A stretch of 64,000 nt of DNA from Ligula intestinalis (lineage: Eukaryota; Platyhelminthes; Cestoda; Diphyllobothriidea; Diphyllobothriidae). Positions within the stretch are counted from its first letter, which is position 1, and every line of letters begins with the position of its first letter. Made by a program: the position numbers and the translations under genes. Under the pieces are notes generated by a model. That model did no database searches. It had not been told where the DNA came from and saw nothing but the letters and a program-made list of their open reading frames with translations. Positions 53,180-64,000 of this stretch are shown here, piece by piece. Where the stretch lies: assembly GCA_036362985.1 (NCBI GenBank), contig JAYGXS010000008.1, positions 7,950,974 to 8,014,973 of the forward strand, read 5' to 3'.

Positions 53180-56100
53180 TAAAAAATGGCTGTTGAAAGT
53201 TAAGAGACGACCAATGTCTTGACGGATTTATTAAACCAGCTTTTGTGCCAATAGACGTCTGCGTCCGGTTAAAAAGGCAACTGCACTTCACAATGCAAAC
53301 GGGCGACAGAAAACGTTATCAGGATACTTTGGTCGTATTTTTTGGTAGCTAGGGATACTCTCAGTGCTCTTTAAGCTAAGAAAAACCACATTAATCTGCA
53401 GGAATACGATTTACTTTGCTCAACGTCTCTGCCAGACAAAAAGGGCCAAAGTAACTAGTAACTCAACTTCATAACCTGGCAATAGAACCGACTAGACAAA
53501 TACCCGTTACACGTGGATTGTTGCCAACACTTAATGCTTGCAAAACCCTAAACAATATAATTATTACCTTATCCGTTTTTTCGAAATATTTGAAGCTTTT
53601 GACTTCAGAGTGGCGCTCATTTATTCAGAGGGTGGCCTTCTCCTGACCAGCTTCATATCAAAACACTTGCTTTTGCCGTCTGTAGATAAAATTATTGATA
53701 CAACGAACTTTTCCTCCAGGAACACTGCATTCTGTAGCGCATCCTCAATTTTCCACTGGTTTTACGATAACGTCAACCTAATTAAGGCGTGTCAGCCGAC
53801 GCTCTAATGCGAATTCGACATCTCAGGACTATTTATGACGCTTATAAGCATACAGCCATTGGCATGATCAAATAGAATAACATACAGGATGCAACCTCAA
53901 ACGCCAAAATGAATATTTAGCGGTAAGTATTTATTACTACGGACCGGTGGCAAACTAATAATAAGTCTTGATCATAGCGATTATTTTTGCCATTACACAA
54001 TGCGGTACGGAACTCAACCAGCAGCGTCGAACGTTGCAACAACAAAGATAAAAAAGGACGGCCTTGGATTTCCGGTAACCCTGACAAAGTTTCAAAATGA
54101 AGCTAAGCTTACATATTCGGTCGGTGTGTCCACTTATCGCATTTGAGTCAGTTACCTTTTGAAACTATTTACACATAACATTTAGAAAGTTTTGTAGCAA
54201 GGTTAATGACACTTGCAACTACAGTTCTTCGCCTAATCTCATCTGCCTTCTCGAGCACTGACAAAATGATAGTCGTGCCTCATTAGGACCGATTTAATCT
54301 TCTCATACTCATTTATCTGTGTAGTTAAGTCAAGCGTCAGCGTCGACACAATCCTTTAGCAGGAATGCCATCCTTTTCGAGTGTCTGTGGCACAGCCTTA
54401 ATATGGTGGCGTGGTTGCACAAGGATAAAACCCCACTCTTAGTTATAACTAAAAATTAAAAACTAAACTTATGCCTACTTCAGCAATGAACGTTCGTTGA
54501 GCTCTCAATAGCAGTTATCGTTTGCATTGAGCACAGTCGCTCCATACAGTAAATTTACTGTTTCTTGGGTGGTAAGTTGGTTAGGTTTTCTACTGTCAAC
54601 ATTTATTGCGTGCTGCACGGAGACCACTACTTCAGCCTGATAAATTTGGCTGCCATATTCAGCCAACCCTTTCGTGTTTCTGGGTGGCCGAAGGAGTCCT
54701 CGCTGCAAAACGAAGGTCTATCTAGGCAGATGACTGCGCTCGGAACGCTACTGGGTGAACGCGGTAATTCTCTTACCTGCCTTGCCAACAGAGGACTTTA
54801 ATCATGGTTATTGTTGCAACCTCCTTCGACACAGGCTAACTAGCGAGACTAAATTTGTGTTTTTGGGTCCTTGGTTGCCATCATTGTGCGATATAACGGC
54901 GTCTTGTACGGGTTATTTTGGAAGCTGGTTAGAAAAACTTTGGGGCAACTGTACAAGAACGTAATTTGACGCTTAAGCGTTGCCAATTTGGCACGTACCA
55001 TTCTGCTATCACACTCTGTTACTAAACCTTAAACTATTTTACGCAATCTGGTTGACTTTACGCCAGTGTTAGAATACCCTATCGGACGTTTGAACAAATC
55101 CTAAAGGCGCGTATCGGTTGCGGTCACCGGAGTTAAACTTTCTTTCAATTTTGTCACAGAGAAAGTGGCTAAGGAGTCGCCTAACCCGGTTCGGTCAGTC
55201 CACTCTCCAAATGAAATCAGATTATGACGACGAGGAATATTTTTAACGAGGTCTTGCAAATACAATTAGAGTTTTTTGTTTCTTTGGTCAGTAGCTAATG
55301 TTGGCTTTCAGGCGTAAACGGTAGAAATGTTGATAAAGTGCCACATTTCAGTCGCACGTACCGGAAACTTTCACCTTCGTCAGTATTCAGTGTCCATTCT
55401 GGATTGAATAGTCCAGTATGAGTGATATTCGCTCGCTCGTCTGGATCAGAAGCACGTAGTTTCTTCCAAACACTACTCCATTAATTCCATTTATCTTCAA
55501 GTGCATGCACTTGGACTAGGGACAGATGCTGTTTTTGTTGGACCTCACTCACAACATACTTCTAATTCCCTTGTTCACGTTGACTGATAATGCCTGTTGG
55601 TAAGGTTCTGGGGCTTTGGGTTCCTATCTTGAACATTCACGGTTTTCCACAAAACAGTACACCCTTCAAATGAGACCAGCGTTGCAGTCGATTCATGCGA
55701 ATGAATCTGTATCGTCTAAAATTCATGCCTTCTTAAAATGCCTTTCCCTGACACAGGTATGCTGACACCTCTGTCGGGCACTCCAAACTTATTTTTTCCA
55801 ATGTTTAGGCGTAGGCTTTTTACGTGATGTTGCTTAAATTACGTGTTTTCGAACAGGATTTACTTATGACTGTTCCCAGCTGTAAAACCAAGCATAAAGG
55901 TGTTAATACTGAGAATTAAGTGCTGTGCTATGTGCTCTTCACCTTTACAAATTTCGTCAATTTGGCCATTTTATCTCTAAACCATAAGGTTTAGGTTCTT
56001 TTTCTAGGGCCTACTTTCATGCCTCATGCGTGAAATAAGTCTAATTGGAACTCAGTTGAACTTTTGTACTTTACATGGTACATTTGCGTGGCCTGCTACC

Positions 56101-56330
56101 TGGTCTCATGTCGAACTCAGAGGTTTTCAGGTATTCAACCAATGTTACTATTTGATTCGATGATCTACTTCACCCTATTATCCTCTAGCTCTGAAACATC
56201 ACTTTCTCCATGCGTAAAGGCTAAGACATCGATTTGCGTCTCGCAGAACTTATCTTACAAACCCACTCCCGTTGCTTTCTCCGCTATCCAACAGTCATCC
56301 CCGTACATAAGCACGGATTTCATTTAATGT
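53180..56330. other. Intron sequence, nothing recognised
   Basis: The small open frames (for example 53538-53807, 54565-54801) carry no known motif. No terminal repeats or tandem structure seen. Confidence 0.45.
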
Positions 56331-56334
56331 TAAA

Positions 56335-56960
56335 TTGCACTTAAAATACGTGACGATGGTTCAGTCGTCAGTGCCAGTGATGCCCTCCGTGTGCTCCACT
56401 GTATATTGGGCTTACCTCTCAGTCGACGACTGAATGGTCACCCCGTCTTTGAAAGGTAATGGCCTAGGCTACGTGCAGGGCTGTTCCTCGCCCTTCTGAG
56501 ATTCATGGATTGTGTGTGTATGCAATGCCAAGCTTCAGCAAACCATAGTCCCACCGGCCTGGTGTGCGTTGGCAGTTTTCTTGGATCTGATTCCCTGCCG
56601 GCGTATGCGCTTGCACTCCCACTGGGCTTACATGCCCTGTACATGATTGCCTCGTTAATTGTATCTTCTCTCACTCTCTGATCCAGAGGAGGGAATGCCG
56701 GCTGGTGGCGCCTAGAGAATTTGCGGGCGGCGTGATGGCGGCGGTGACTGTCACGCCCTCGTCTGTATAGTCGCAATGACCACCCAGCCAGTCGCTCCTT
56801 GCTTATCTTAACAGGCACCCGCGCCCTTCCCCATCTCTGGTCTTCTCGACTTTTGTCGGCTGCAGGTGTGGGAGTGGTGAGAGAGTGGGGCACATTCTCC
56901 GCAAGTCCCTTCTCTCTCACCCATCTAGGCCCGACGACAAGACTGTAAAGAAGACGGAGG
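56335..56960 (+). repeat. Dispersed repeat (family of 22170 and 60480)
   Basis: Shares with 22190-22830 the ordered words GACTGAA.GGT.ACCC, CAGGGCTG, CTTCTGAGAT, TTGCACTCCCACTGGG and GGTGTGGGAGTGG.GAG. The minus-strand frame 56438-57001 (187 codons) has no recognised domain and spans the repeat, so I do not call it a gene. Bases 57000-57240 (minus frame 56917-57234, MVTSVKATILVMEYSLDLSP...) are also open but unassigned. Confidence 0.55.
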
Positions 56961-57461
56961 TAGGACCAGGCGCAGGCAAAATACCCACATACGCCTGCCA
57001 CATACGCTTAATCTGCGCCTGATAGTGGGAAGAAGAATACACTCTACACAGTTCATAGCCTAATAGTGCCCAAGGGTGGTTTGTCCAATTCCACTCGATC
57101 TCGTATCTGTAGACTTCGACCGCCTTAGCGGACTCATTGGTCTCTGAGTAGATCCTGATCTCTATCTCTGACAGTGGGCTTAGATCCAACGAGTACTCCA
57201 TGACTAGAATTGTTGCCTTCACCGAGGTGACCAAAGAGGCACACTAGGATTGTATGCAGTAAAAGTGGGCCTTGAGGTCATTTCTGCCACCACAAATTAA
57301 CTGCAAATTGACTCAACCTTGCTGCCGCACACTGCGTAGGAAGATTTTCGTTTGGGAGTTAACGTGGAACCAGTTGATTCATCGATACTGAATCCCACAA
57401 CAACAACCAAACGACCCGCCTTTCTTCGCTAATCATACCCGTGTAGGTAGTAAGGGCGTTT

Positions 57462-57590
57462 GACAAACTTGCTTAATTCAGTTGACCCAATTGTGAAAAA
57501 TTCGCGGCCACAGTGGTAGTCGAATCCACACAGCAGGAAAGGCTTTTGCGCAGCCACCGGTCTACCACTGAGCCACGAGGCTCACCGTGC
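57462..57590 (-). repeat. tRNA-derived SINE
   Basis: Minus strand: CCTCGTGGCTCAGTGGTAGA carries a canonical tRNA A box (TGGCTCAGTGGTAG); about 35 bases on, GTGGATTCGACTACCAC carries a B-box-like GGATTCGACTACC closed by a hairpin. An AATTGGGTCAACTGAATTAA tail follows, also found near 25261 and in part near 57750-57785. A SINE rather than a tRNA gene: no proper anticodon arm or acceptor pairing. Confidence 0.68.
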
Positions 57591-57958
57591 GCCGTGAATT
57601 TAATCACATTTGGATCGATTTTACCCACCCAACTTACTGCTTTCTAGGAATCCACCATCACGGGACAGCGAGGTGACTGCCTAGGCAAGATTTCCTAAGA
57701 AATCATATAGAATCCACTAGGCTGACTACTAGCCTCACTTAATTGTTAGGAGGGTTCGACAGATTTGCTTAATTAAGTTTACCTAATTGTTATCGTGATT
57801 CTTGCTTAGGGTCTTTACTGCGCATATCTCATTATTTTAATGGCGATTTAAGAATCACCTACATGTACAGGGCAGTTACTGTTCCTTTGAAGGGGTGCAG
57901 CTCATGGAAGATTAGCTCTCTAACTTGTATGATGGAAACTTTCTTTTGTTTTCCACAG

Positions 57959-58077
57959 AACTCGTTCAAAAAGCCATCGGTGCTGGTGATGACGAAGTAC
58001 TAATGGTTATCGCCCAGAAACTCCCCGCACTGGCTGACGTCCTTGGAACTGAGGGCGAAGGACCTGTCTCTCTGATT
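57959..58077 (+). CDS. PR65-like exon 3
   Basis: A 119-nt exon, acceptor TTTCCACAG, donor GTGAGT. It reads LVQKAIGAGDDEVLMVIAQK, then LPALADVLGTEGEGPVSLI. The DDEVLMVIAQKL segment matches DEDEVLLALAEQL of the PP2A A subunit. It starts in phase 1 and ends in phase 0. The intron before it is 5.7 kb and the one after 3.7 kb, both carrying repeats. Confidence 0.83.
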
Positions 58078-58410
58078 GTGAGTAATCTCCGCTAATTTTT
58101 TATTTTGTAACCCGCTGGCACACTGTCAGGGAAATTGTTGTTGTTCCTTCCTACTCATATCACTTTTTTGATGTGTCTGAAGTACGCTGTGGCGCAGAGA
58201 GTCCCTAGTGTCTATTTGAGACGCGGAAAAAGGCGGCATGGTTAAACAGCAGGGGGTGTTGTGTTTGGTAGGAAAACGTTTTCCCGCGGGTGGGGGGGGG
58301 GGTGAGTTTGTGTGAGCTGGCCAGTAAGATTTCGATGGACATGGAAGCGGTTTTATTCATTGTAGAAAAGTGAGCTTACGGATAGAAGCAAATATGCGTG
58401 CCCCAAGTTC

Positions 58411-58822
58411 TTGTTGTAAAAAAGAGGAAGAAGCGATCTCTGAAACTTTAGTTTTATTCCGAGATTTTAGCTCCACACGAGAAGCCATCGTCAGAGTTAA
58501 TGAGAAAACAGCAAGCGCTGGCTACGCGTAAATGGGGGTGTTAAGGGGAATGGCAATTTGTGATTGGTCCATTTCCATGCCACGTCCATTCTCACGCTAT
58601 CTTATCGTGTGTCTCCTACGCGTGTCCCTTGAGTTACGGCGTGTGACCTTGACGTGGCAGCCCACATGCTTGGACCCTGGTTTCTGGTCACGGGCACGGA
58701 TGGCAAAATAACAGGGCGGTATATCCACATGCCTGTTTATGGAGTCAGGATCTGACACCCAGGCCCCCAGCAGTTCGCGCCCCATCTTATCGTTCCAGAG
58801 ATCGCATCTTCCTCTTCTTTAC
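58411..58822 (-). mobile_element. Penelope-like element end, with inverted flank
   Basis: 58597-58785 on the minus strand reads MGRELLGAWVSDPDSINRHV, DIPPCYFAIRARDQ, the PLE endonuclease C-terminus (sister copy at 36404: SRELLESWFTGPQSINKCND). The terminal region with a hammerhead-like motif follows. Both edges carry the same word inverted (AAGAGGAAGAAGCGATCTCT near 58424-58443 and AGAGATCGCATCTTCCTCTT near 58797-58816), suggesting inverted partial ends. It lies in the third intron of the PR65-like gene. Confidence 0.7.
58455..58500 (-). ncRNA. Decayed hammerhead motif
   Basis: Minus strand: CTGACGA, stem II GGCTTC/GGAGCT (all six positions can pair), then AAAA where GAAA is required, then TCTC. 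G12 is lost, so it is probably inactive, but stem II is longer than in the other classes here. Confidence 0.45.
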
Positions 58823-58829
58823 AAAAATG

Positions 58830-60470
58830 AGCTTGTTTGTCTAAGTTTCACAGCTGCTACCTCGGCGGCCAATTAATTGCATGCTAAGTCGGAACTACAG
58901 ACGCTGGGTGTGTATATAAGTGAGCCGGCGTGGTCTGCTCGTCGTTAGAGGTAGTTCTGGGAACTGTGAGATCCGAGCCGACGTTGCTGTAACATGCAGT
59001 GAGAACCAGGTAGTTTGTGTCTAGTTTCGGATTCTCAGTTGAATCCATCAGCATATTCATCTGCAGAAAAGGGTACTATGGGTACAAGATGTGAATTATT
59101 TATAGGACACGTTTGCCAAGCAACTACATGCCTGTGGTAATTGACGGTACTCGTGTTCATCGCTGGGGAGGAGGGGGGAGTCGTAGTTGGTGCGATGATG
59201 CACTGAAAAGCCAGGCCAATAAACTTATTCCAGAGATGGCATGTTTTCCAGAACTACTTTCTGCTACTGGCCTGGCCGCCTCTATCAGCTGACTGTTTGG
59301 CTTTATCAGCCACTGCTCCTGCGTTCACCTCAAATCCTCTTCACATTGCCTAGCCATCGGAGCAAGATAAGTGAGGGAGGAGAGCACATCGTCATTAATG
59401 CTGGCTGCCTTTATGGCTGGGGTCCGTCTACCAAGCCTTGTTAGCTTTGCGCTCGCTACCAACACAAGTGCACCTTTTCGTCTTGGATCTTGAATATTTC
59501 AACGAAATCACGCTGCAATCGGAGGTGGATAGCCGCCCAAAAAGGACCGTCCGTTGGTAACTGGGTTTTGCGTCAACAAGGGCTTTCTGGTGAAGACGGT
59601 GTAAGCCTTTCATGATTACGGACATGTCAAAACCAGGCAGCAGTAAAAATAGTAAATCACGAAACGCAGACGTTCGATAGGTGTGTTGTACGAAACGACT
59701 TTGTAGTCCTTACATCTGACTGAATTGGTGGAAGTGCCGCGTCTTGGCAAAGCCAATCGGCCAGAAAGTAGTAGAACGTCCTACAACAGGAAACAATTCG
59801 ATTCATTGTACATCTAATTTTGCAGATATCCTTGGAATATAGATCCACCCGAATACCGAACTGGCCTCTGGTTAGGATGTGGTTGACTGACGACGATTAA
59901 TGCATCAGAATCAGAGCAGCAAAGTTGGAACCTAAACGCAAACCATGCTGCATTTGTTTGTGCTGCATTCAGTTAGACCAGCTTTAGTGTACCGGGAGCC
60001 GAAAGAACTGGCTGTTGAAGTATTAACAGCAGAATATCGGGAAGAACGTAACTTCTGTAGGATCCTCATGGAAGGACAAATGTGACGCTGCCAATCCGAA
60101 ACCCGCGCCTAAATTGGAGCGGTTAAAGTCATCCTTTATCCATAAATGTTTTCCGGGATAGACCGATTGGAAGGCTGTGACCGTAAGTTACCAGTTCGTG
60201 GTTGTTGGGAGCCCCAACAATTGCGTTCAGGAGAAATTGCAAACGAAACGGCAGCCATTTCTCTGTCGTAGCATTCTAAAATGACCCGTCTGAGTAGCAG
60301 AACTCATTAACTACTTGTCAGCAATTTGAACATCGTGTGAAATTGTGCTTACAGCCTCTCCAGTGGTTGTTAGTTCAGTTAGGTGATAACCTGTTGCTGG
60401 CGGTGGGGGAGAGCGAGTGAGGTTGACCCTCCAGCGCATTTATTTCCTCACTAAAAACAATGTGATACGC
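58830..60470. other. Intron sequence with a short PLE end
   Basis: GAAAAGCCAGGCCAATAAACTTATTCCAGAGAT at 59204-59236 matches the 3' edge of PLE terminal regions (36804-36825, 17795-17815). Otherwise no feature. Confidence 0.45.
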
Positions 60471-60479
60471 TCGGAGCTA

Positions 60480-60870
60480 TCACGGTGTGCTAAAAGCCGT
60501 GATGACTTGGAGGATTGCCAACTGGCGGAATAACTCGGTCTGCGCAGTCAGCCCAGTGTGTGTCTTGTCGTGTGGAGTGGCTTACTGCGGGCTGAGGGTC
60601 AGACTGCAATGGCTCCTTCTTAATGTGGCTTTTATGGCGCTCCTGTGCACGCTGGAGTATACCTAGCCTGTGCCCCCTCCCCGCATCTCCGGTCTTCTCG
60701 ACTCTTGTTTTCACATCGGGTTCAGATGTGGGAGTGGTTAGAGAGTAGGGGGTAGATCCGGCGAGTCTACTTTCAGCGTTTGCCTTCAGCTTGCCGAAGC
60801 TCGTGGTGGACATGGTCGAAAGCGACAGACGAATTGTCGGCTGTCGGTTCGGCTGATTGACTTAGCTGCC
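60480..60870 (+). repeat. Dispersed repeat (family of 22170 and 56335)
   Basis: Shares CTGCAATGGCTCC.TCTTAATGTGG, TTTATGGCGC and GTGGGAGTGG...GAGT.GG with 22500-22660. 5'-truncated relative to the other copies. Confidence 0.55.
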
Positions 60871-61757
60871 CTCAAGGTCGACGGCATGTGTGTCTGTCGT
60901 CTAGATACGCAGGAACCAGCGTACAGGCGAGATGGTCAGAGACGGCCGATATTTAGGGAAAACTCTAATCCGTAGGCTGAGGACAGAACCTCTTGCATGT
61001 GGCCTTTTTTTATAGGTAACCCATTTTCTAACTCGGTACACAACCACGTCTAGAGGTAGGATCACTGCACCGTTCGCAGGTGCTTATTCACCAGACCTGC
61101 CGGCCGACTTGTCTCCCAGCAAGCCTTTTTTGTGATCACGTCGTACCTGAAAACACGCTTAATAGTCTGAGCCCGTCTTCCCATACTGCGATGACCTCCA
61201 AAAATGATTCCTGTTGTTCTTCTCTGGCCATCTATCTAATAGGTGTGGGTTTCCGGTTCTAGTCAGTGACCAGTGAGGAGGTAAACATCCTCAAAAAACA
61301 TGCGTTTTTTTTAAATTTAATCTGCTAGACGAACTTTATCCAAGTACGCCTGAAAACATTGTACAGCTAACTAACGATGCCTAACGAGGACAGACTTTTA
61401 CGTTGACAAAACATGCGTATCTTTTCCACTATCCCTTCCCCCCTTTCCCATTTTCACACCTTGTAGAGTGGAATACTTGAGTTAAACAGCCGCAATACGT
61501 CAATGATTGGAAGCGCACTGTTCAATAGAATGTGAAACATGTCTTTAGCCAGCCCTCTTGCCTGCTTTTGCTACCGCCACTCGTCCACGAATCTTTTTTC
61601 TTCAACTTTTGGTTAAAAATTGCTCAGTTTGTCTACAATGCTCTCTTCTTATGTTGCCATGATTAGGTGACTTTTAGATGAGGAGGAGGAGGGTTGTTAG
61701 TTTCGCCCCCCGCCCCATCACCTCGTCTACTCTCTTTCTATTTCCCCCTTCTCCTAG

Positions 61758-61902
61758 CCTATAATCTCGGAGATTCTGGTCTGTGTGGAGGAGGTCGTTG
61801 TTGCCCAGGCAGCTGCCGATGCCTTCTGCACGATTGTAGCGAAATTCAGCGCAGATCAGGCTGAAAAGAAGGCCCTGCCGTTGATTCGAAAGATCCACGA
61901 GG
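61758..61902 (+). CDS. PR65-like exon 4
   Basis: A 145-nt exon, acceptor CTTCTCCTAG, donor GTTAGT. It reads PIISEILVCVEEVVVAQAAA, then DAFCTIVAKFSADQAEKKAL, then PLIRKIHEG in the split last codon. VEE.VV and the closing PLIRK...G match the third HEAT repeat of PP2A subunit A (VEETVV, PLVKRLAGG). It ends in phase 1; no downstream exon is recognisable before base 64000. Confidence 0.83.
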
Positions 61903-62122
61903 GTTAGTTGCTCCCTGCCTGGTTCTCATGCATGAACTCTCTTCTGTTTGTTATCTTTTTTTGCTCTAAGAGTTTGGCAATGAAAAGCAACCCGGCAACC
62001 CAACATAGTCACATTCAGTAGGCGTTGTCAGTCTCGTTAACGAACGTTCACTAACCACTAACGCAACTCACTTGCCCCGCTTCCCCTTTGCCTTGGGGGC
62101 CCCATTGCTGGAGCCCTGACAG

Positions 62123-62339
62123 CAGAAAAATATACTTTTTGTACACTATAATGTCCGCTTATGTGTAATTTAGAATTTAGCAGGCAGAAGATCAATAACT
62201 TTTGCAATATCTTAGCATAAATTCGGGCACTCTTCATTGCATTCGCAAGCATAGAAAAAAGCCTGTACGAAACCCCCTATGGTAGAACATACTCCAATAT
62301 AAAGAGGAAAGTGTGTTCTTTCATGTCCAGCCAAATTGT
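62123..62339 (+). repeat. 217-bp direct duplication, copy 1
   Basis: Matches 63252-63468 base for base except about five positions near the start (for example GTCCGC/TTCCAC, GCAGG/AAGAC), about 97-98% identity. 913 bases separate the copies. No coding capacity or terminal repeats. Confidence 0.92.
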
Positions 62340-62399
62340 CCATGCCTGTAATGGATCCTGATAATTGACCTACCAGACTTCGAAGAAAACTCAAACGCA

Positions 62400-62570
62400 A
62401 CCTCGACTTTAACCCAAGCCTTAAAACCCTAGGTTTAACTCCAAACTTAACGCTGAAACCCTAATCCTAAGCAAAAAACCCAACACTAGACTCAAACCCG
62501 AATCCCGGGAGTATCAACCCTGGCCCTAAGAATAACCCAACGCCTAACATTAACCCTAATCTTGAGTCCG
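62400..62570. repeat. Degenerate telomere-like tract
   Basis: About 170 bases with repeated CCCTAA/TAACCC-like words: AAAACCCTAGG, GAAACCCTAATCC, GGCCCTAAGAATAACCC, TTAACCCTAATC. The animal telomere repeat is TTAGGG (reverse CCCTAA). Spacing is irregular, so this is an old interstitial tract or a drifted satellite, not a telomere. Confidence 0.5.
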
Positions 62571-62579
62571 ATGTCAGCA

Positions 62580-63240
62580 ATTTTAATGTAAATGGAACTA
62601 CTAAAGATCGAAATCCCTGTATTACTCAACTCTTTAACAACCTACTGTCTGTCAGACGGTAAAGAACCATACATGAATAAAATAGAAACGTTTGCATGAC
62701 CATCCCCAATTAGGTAACAGTCTTTGACTTGGTAGTTTAGTACATACTTAGTCACTTGATTTTGATTCAATGAATTATATAATCCTGAGAGAATCTTTTA
62801 GTAAATAGAAATGTTTTCTTATTCAGTTTAGTGACGGTAATAGGCATTCGTTTTGGTTATATCACGAGTAGCCCGATATTGGCAACATTTTCTGTGCCAT
62901 GAAGTACGACACGACCAAATATTTTAATTTTTATGCGTTGTGCTATGGGAAAACCCAAAAATAAGTACGAAACGTTTAAAACATATCACTTACAGAATCG
63001 GAAAATTTAGTCCGAAGTTGCTCAATTACAAATGAAGCCAAATTTAAGGAATCGCAATTATTGTCACAAAAACAAGGAACCATTCTAGTTCAGAAAATAA
63101 TTTTTTTGCTAACGCGTGTACTTTTGTCCCCAAAAATACTGTAACAAAAAGATTTTGACCACATGTTTGACCATATCAACTTTTTGTGACGTAACCAAAA
63201 CTACCCATATGTTGTCACGAAGATAAAGGTAAACGTATTA
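62580..63240. other. Intron sequence, AT-rich, nothing recognised
   Basis: Between the two 217-bp copies. No coding similarity. Bases 63470-64000 are likewise AT-rich and empty, and no further exon of the PR65-like gene is seen. Confidence 0.5.
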
Positions 63241-63251
63241 AATCTAAATCA

Positions 63252-63468
63252 CAGAAAAATATACTTTTTGTACACTATAATTTCCACTTATGTGTAATTT
63301 AGAATTTAGAAGACAGAAGATCAATAACTTTTGCAATATCTTAGCATAAATTCGGGCACTCTTCATTGCATTCGCAAGCATAGAAAAAAGCCTGTACGAA
63401 ACCCCCTATGGTAGAACATACTCCAATATAAAGAGGAAAGTGTGTTCTTTCATGTCCAGCCAAATTGT
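63252..63468 (+). repeat. 217-bp direct duplication, copy 2
   Basis: Partner of 62123-62339. Both start CAGAAAAATATACTTTTTGT and end CATGTCCAGCCAAATTGT. The last 150 bases are identical. Confidence 0.92.
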
Positions 63469-64000
63469 ATCATTTGCCTTCAGATAAATTGAACGACTTT
63501 ACAAAAGCCTACATTTTGGCGTTGCCTTGGAAAAAGGTAACATATAGAGATATTAGTCAGCTGAATATCTAATTAACGTGTTTTTAAAGACTGTAAACTA
63601 CTCTAGAAAGTCTTTTGTTAATCTTAGGAATAACAATATAAAACTTCTGTTGCGGACGTTTTTTTTTGGTTGACACTGTGTCTTACTGTTTGGAAAAATT
63701 CATGAATATAGCCCACGTGGCCATCTTCATAAGAAGTAGCATCCAATGACTCATTTTTTGCGGTAAATATTTTTCATATATATCTTATTTTAAAGGTTTT
63801 TAAATATATGTTAATGAACAAAACCTTGAAGGTACAGAAAATCGTTTAAAATTTATCAGAATTTAAGGGTCAACTATAAAAGTAATTGCTATTAAATAAA
63901 GATAAGATGTTAAAAATAATTTGGCTAAGGCAAAGTTCTTTTGATATAAAGAAAGCGGTAAGGTTATCCAGTCAATTTAGGAAAGAGATTTAAATTTATT

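Larger units (their letters stand above)
51969..61902 (+). other. PPP2R1A-like: PP2A 65-kDa scaffold (PR65/A subunit)-like HEAT-repeat gene, 5' part
   Basis: Four plus-strand exons join in phase (0, 1, 0) and give 157 codons plus one base. The product is a chain of HEAT repeats: VVDAVIQTLSSL, then LPTIAKNMG.EECQTTLIPML, then DDEVLMVIAQKLPALADVLG, then VEEVVVAQAAADAF...ADQAEKKALPLIRKIHEG. Order and spacing match the N-terminal HEAT repeats of the PP2A A subunit (ELLPFL, DEDEVLLALAEQLG, VEETVVRDKAVESL, FVPLVKRLAGG). That protein is about 590 residues, so roughly a quarter is seen and the rest lies beyond base 64000. It would scaffold the PP2A catalytic and B subunits. The sequence is more divergent than a typical A subunit, so a paralogue or another HEAT phosphatase regulator is possible. 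Confidence 0.78.

Noticed and set aside
56438..57001. 187-codon minus-strand gene
   Set aside because: It overlaps a dispersed repeat whose other copies lack the frame.
57511..57583. Functional tRNA gene
   Set aside because: A and B boxes are present, but there is no proper acceptor stem or anticodon arm; it fits a SINE.
1..64000. CRISPR arrays, bacterial operons, rRNA genes
   Set aside because: No regularly spaced repeats or rRNA-like sequence; gene structure is clearly eukaryotic.

Overview
The window is eukaryotic and looks like a large, repeat-rich flatworm genome. The best guess is a cestode of the Diphyllobothriidea (Spirometra, Dibothriocephalus or Schistocephalus type). Three things point there: spliced genes with introns of 2-14 kb beside a 38-nt mini-intron, many Penelope-like and RTE-like elements, and a LINE tail with a C2H2-finger remnant of a type I associate with that order. 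The organism is inferred, not proven.

Two host genes can be reconstructed, head to head. On the minus strand is TOMM70, the mitochondrial import receptor. Five exons (33980-34081, 24433-24635, 12422-12637, 7574-7692, 3862-4279) join in phase and encode the N-terminal membrane anchor, the first TPR cluster and an unusual Ala/Glu-rich linker. A candidate first coding exon is at 48157-48211, and the 3' exons lie beyond base 1. On the plus strand is a HEAT-repeat protein resembling the PP2A 65-kDa scaffold subunit (51969-52085, 52124-52214, 57959-58077, 61758-61902), which continues beyond base 64000.

Nearly everything else is transposable-element sequence in their introns and the intergenic region. 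Region by region: 1-1969, the 5' part of a young RTE-like LINE. 2041-3125, an older LINE RT split by a 485-bp inverted-repeat element. 8016-8586, a solo LTR. 9044-9523, a Penelope (PLE) endonuclease fragment. 14320-15060, a LINE tail with a C2H2-finger remnant. 16733-17802, a PLE fragment. 18007-21285, a complete young RTE-like LINE with 11-bp target duplications. 26800-29640, a repeat in three copies. 30070-30540, a PLE 3' end. 30580-33340, a fossil LINE. 35322-36845, a PLE with inverted ends. 38266-41264, a near-complete PLE between direct pseudo-LTRs. 41560-44085, a decayed Gypsy-type element with a solo LTR nested in its integrase. 44283-45990, two PLE copies in inverted orientation. 48686-49080, a mariner-like deletion derivative. 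49085-49871, tRNA-like repeats. 58411-58822, a PLE end.

The most interesting system is the set of hammerhead ribozyme motifs in the PLE termini: at least nine in three or four sequence classes. Several have an intact catalytic core and a (near-)palindromic stem III that suggests dimeric action. Hammerheads in PLEs are known; the diversity, nesting and intact-versus-decayed pairs here are worth a look.
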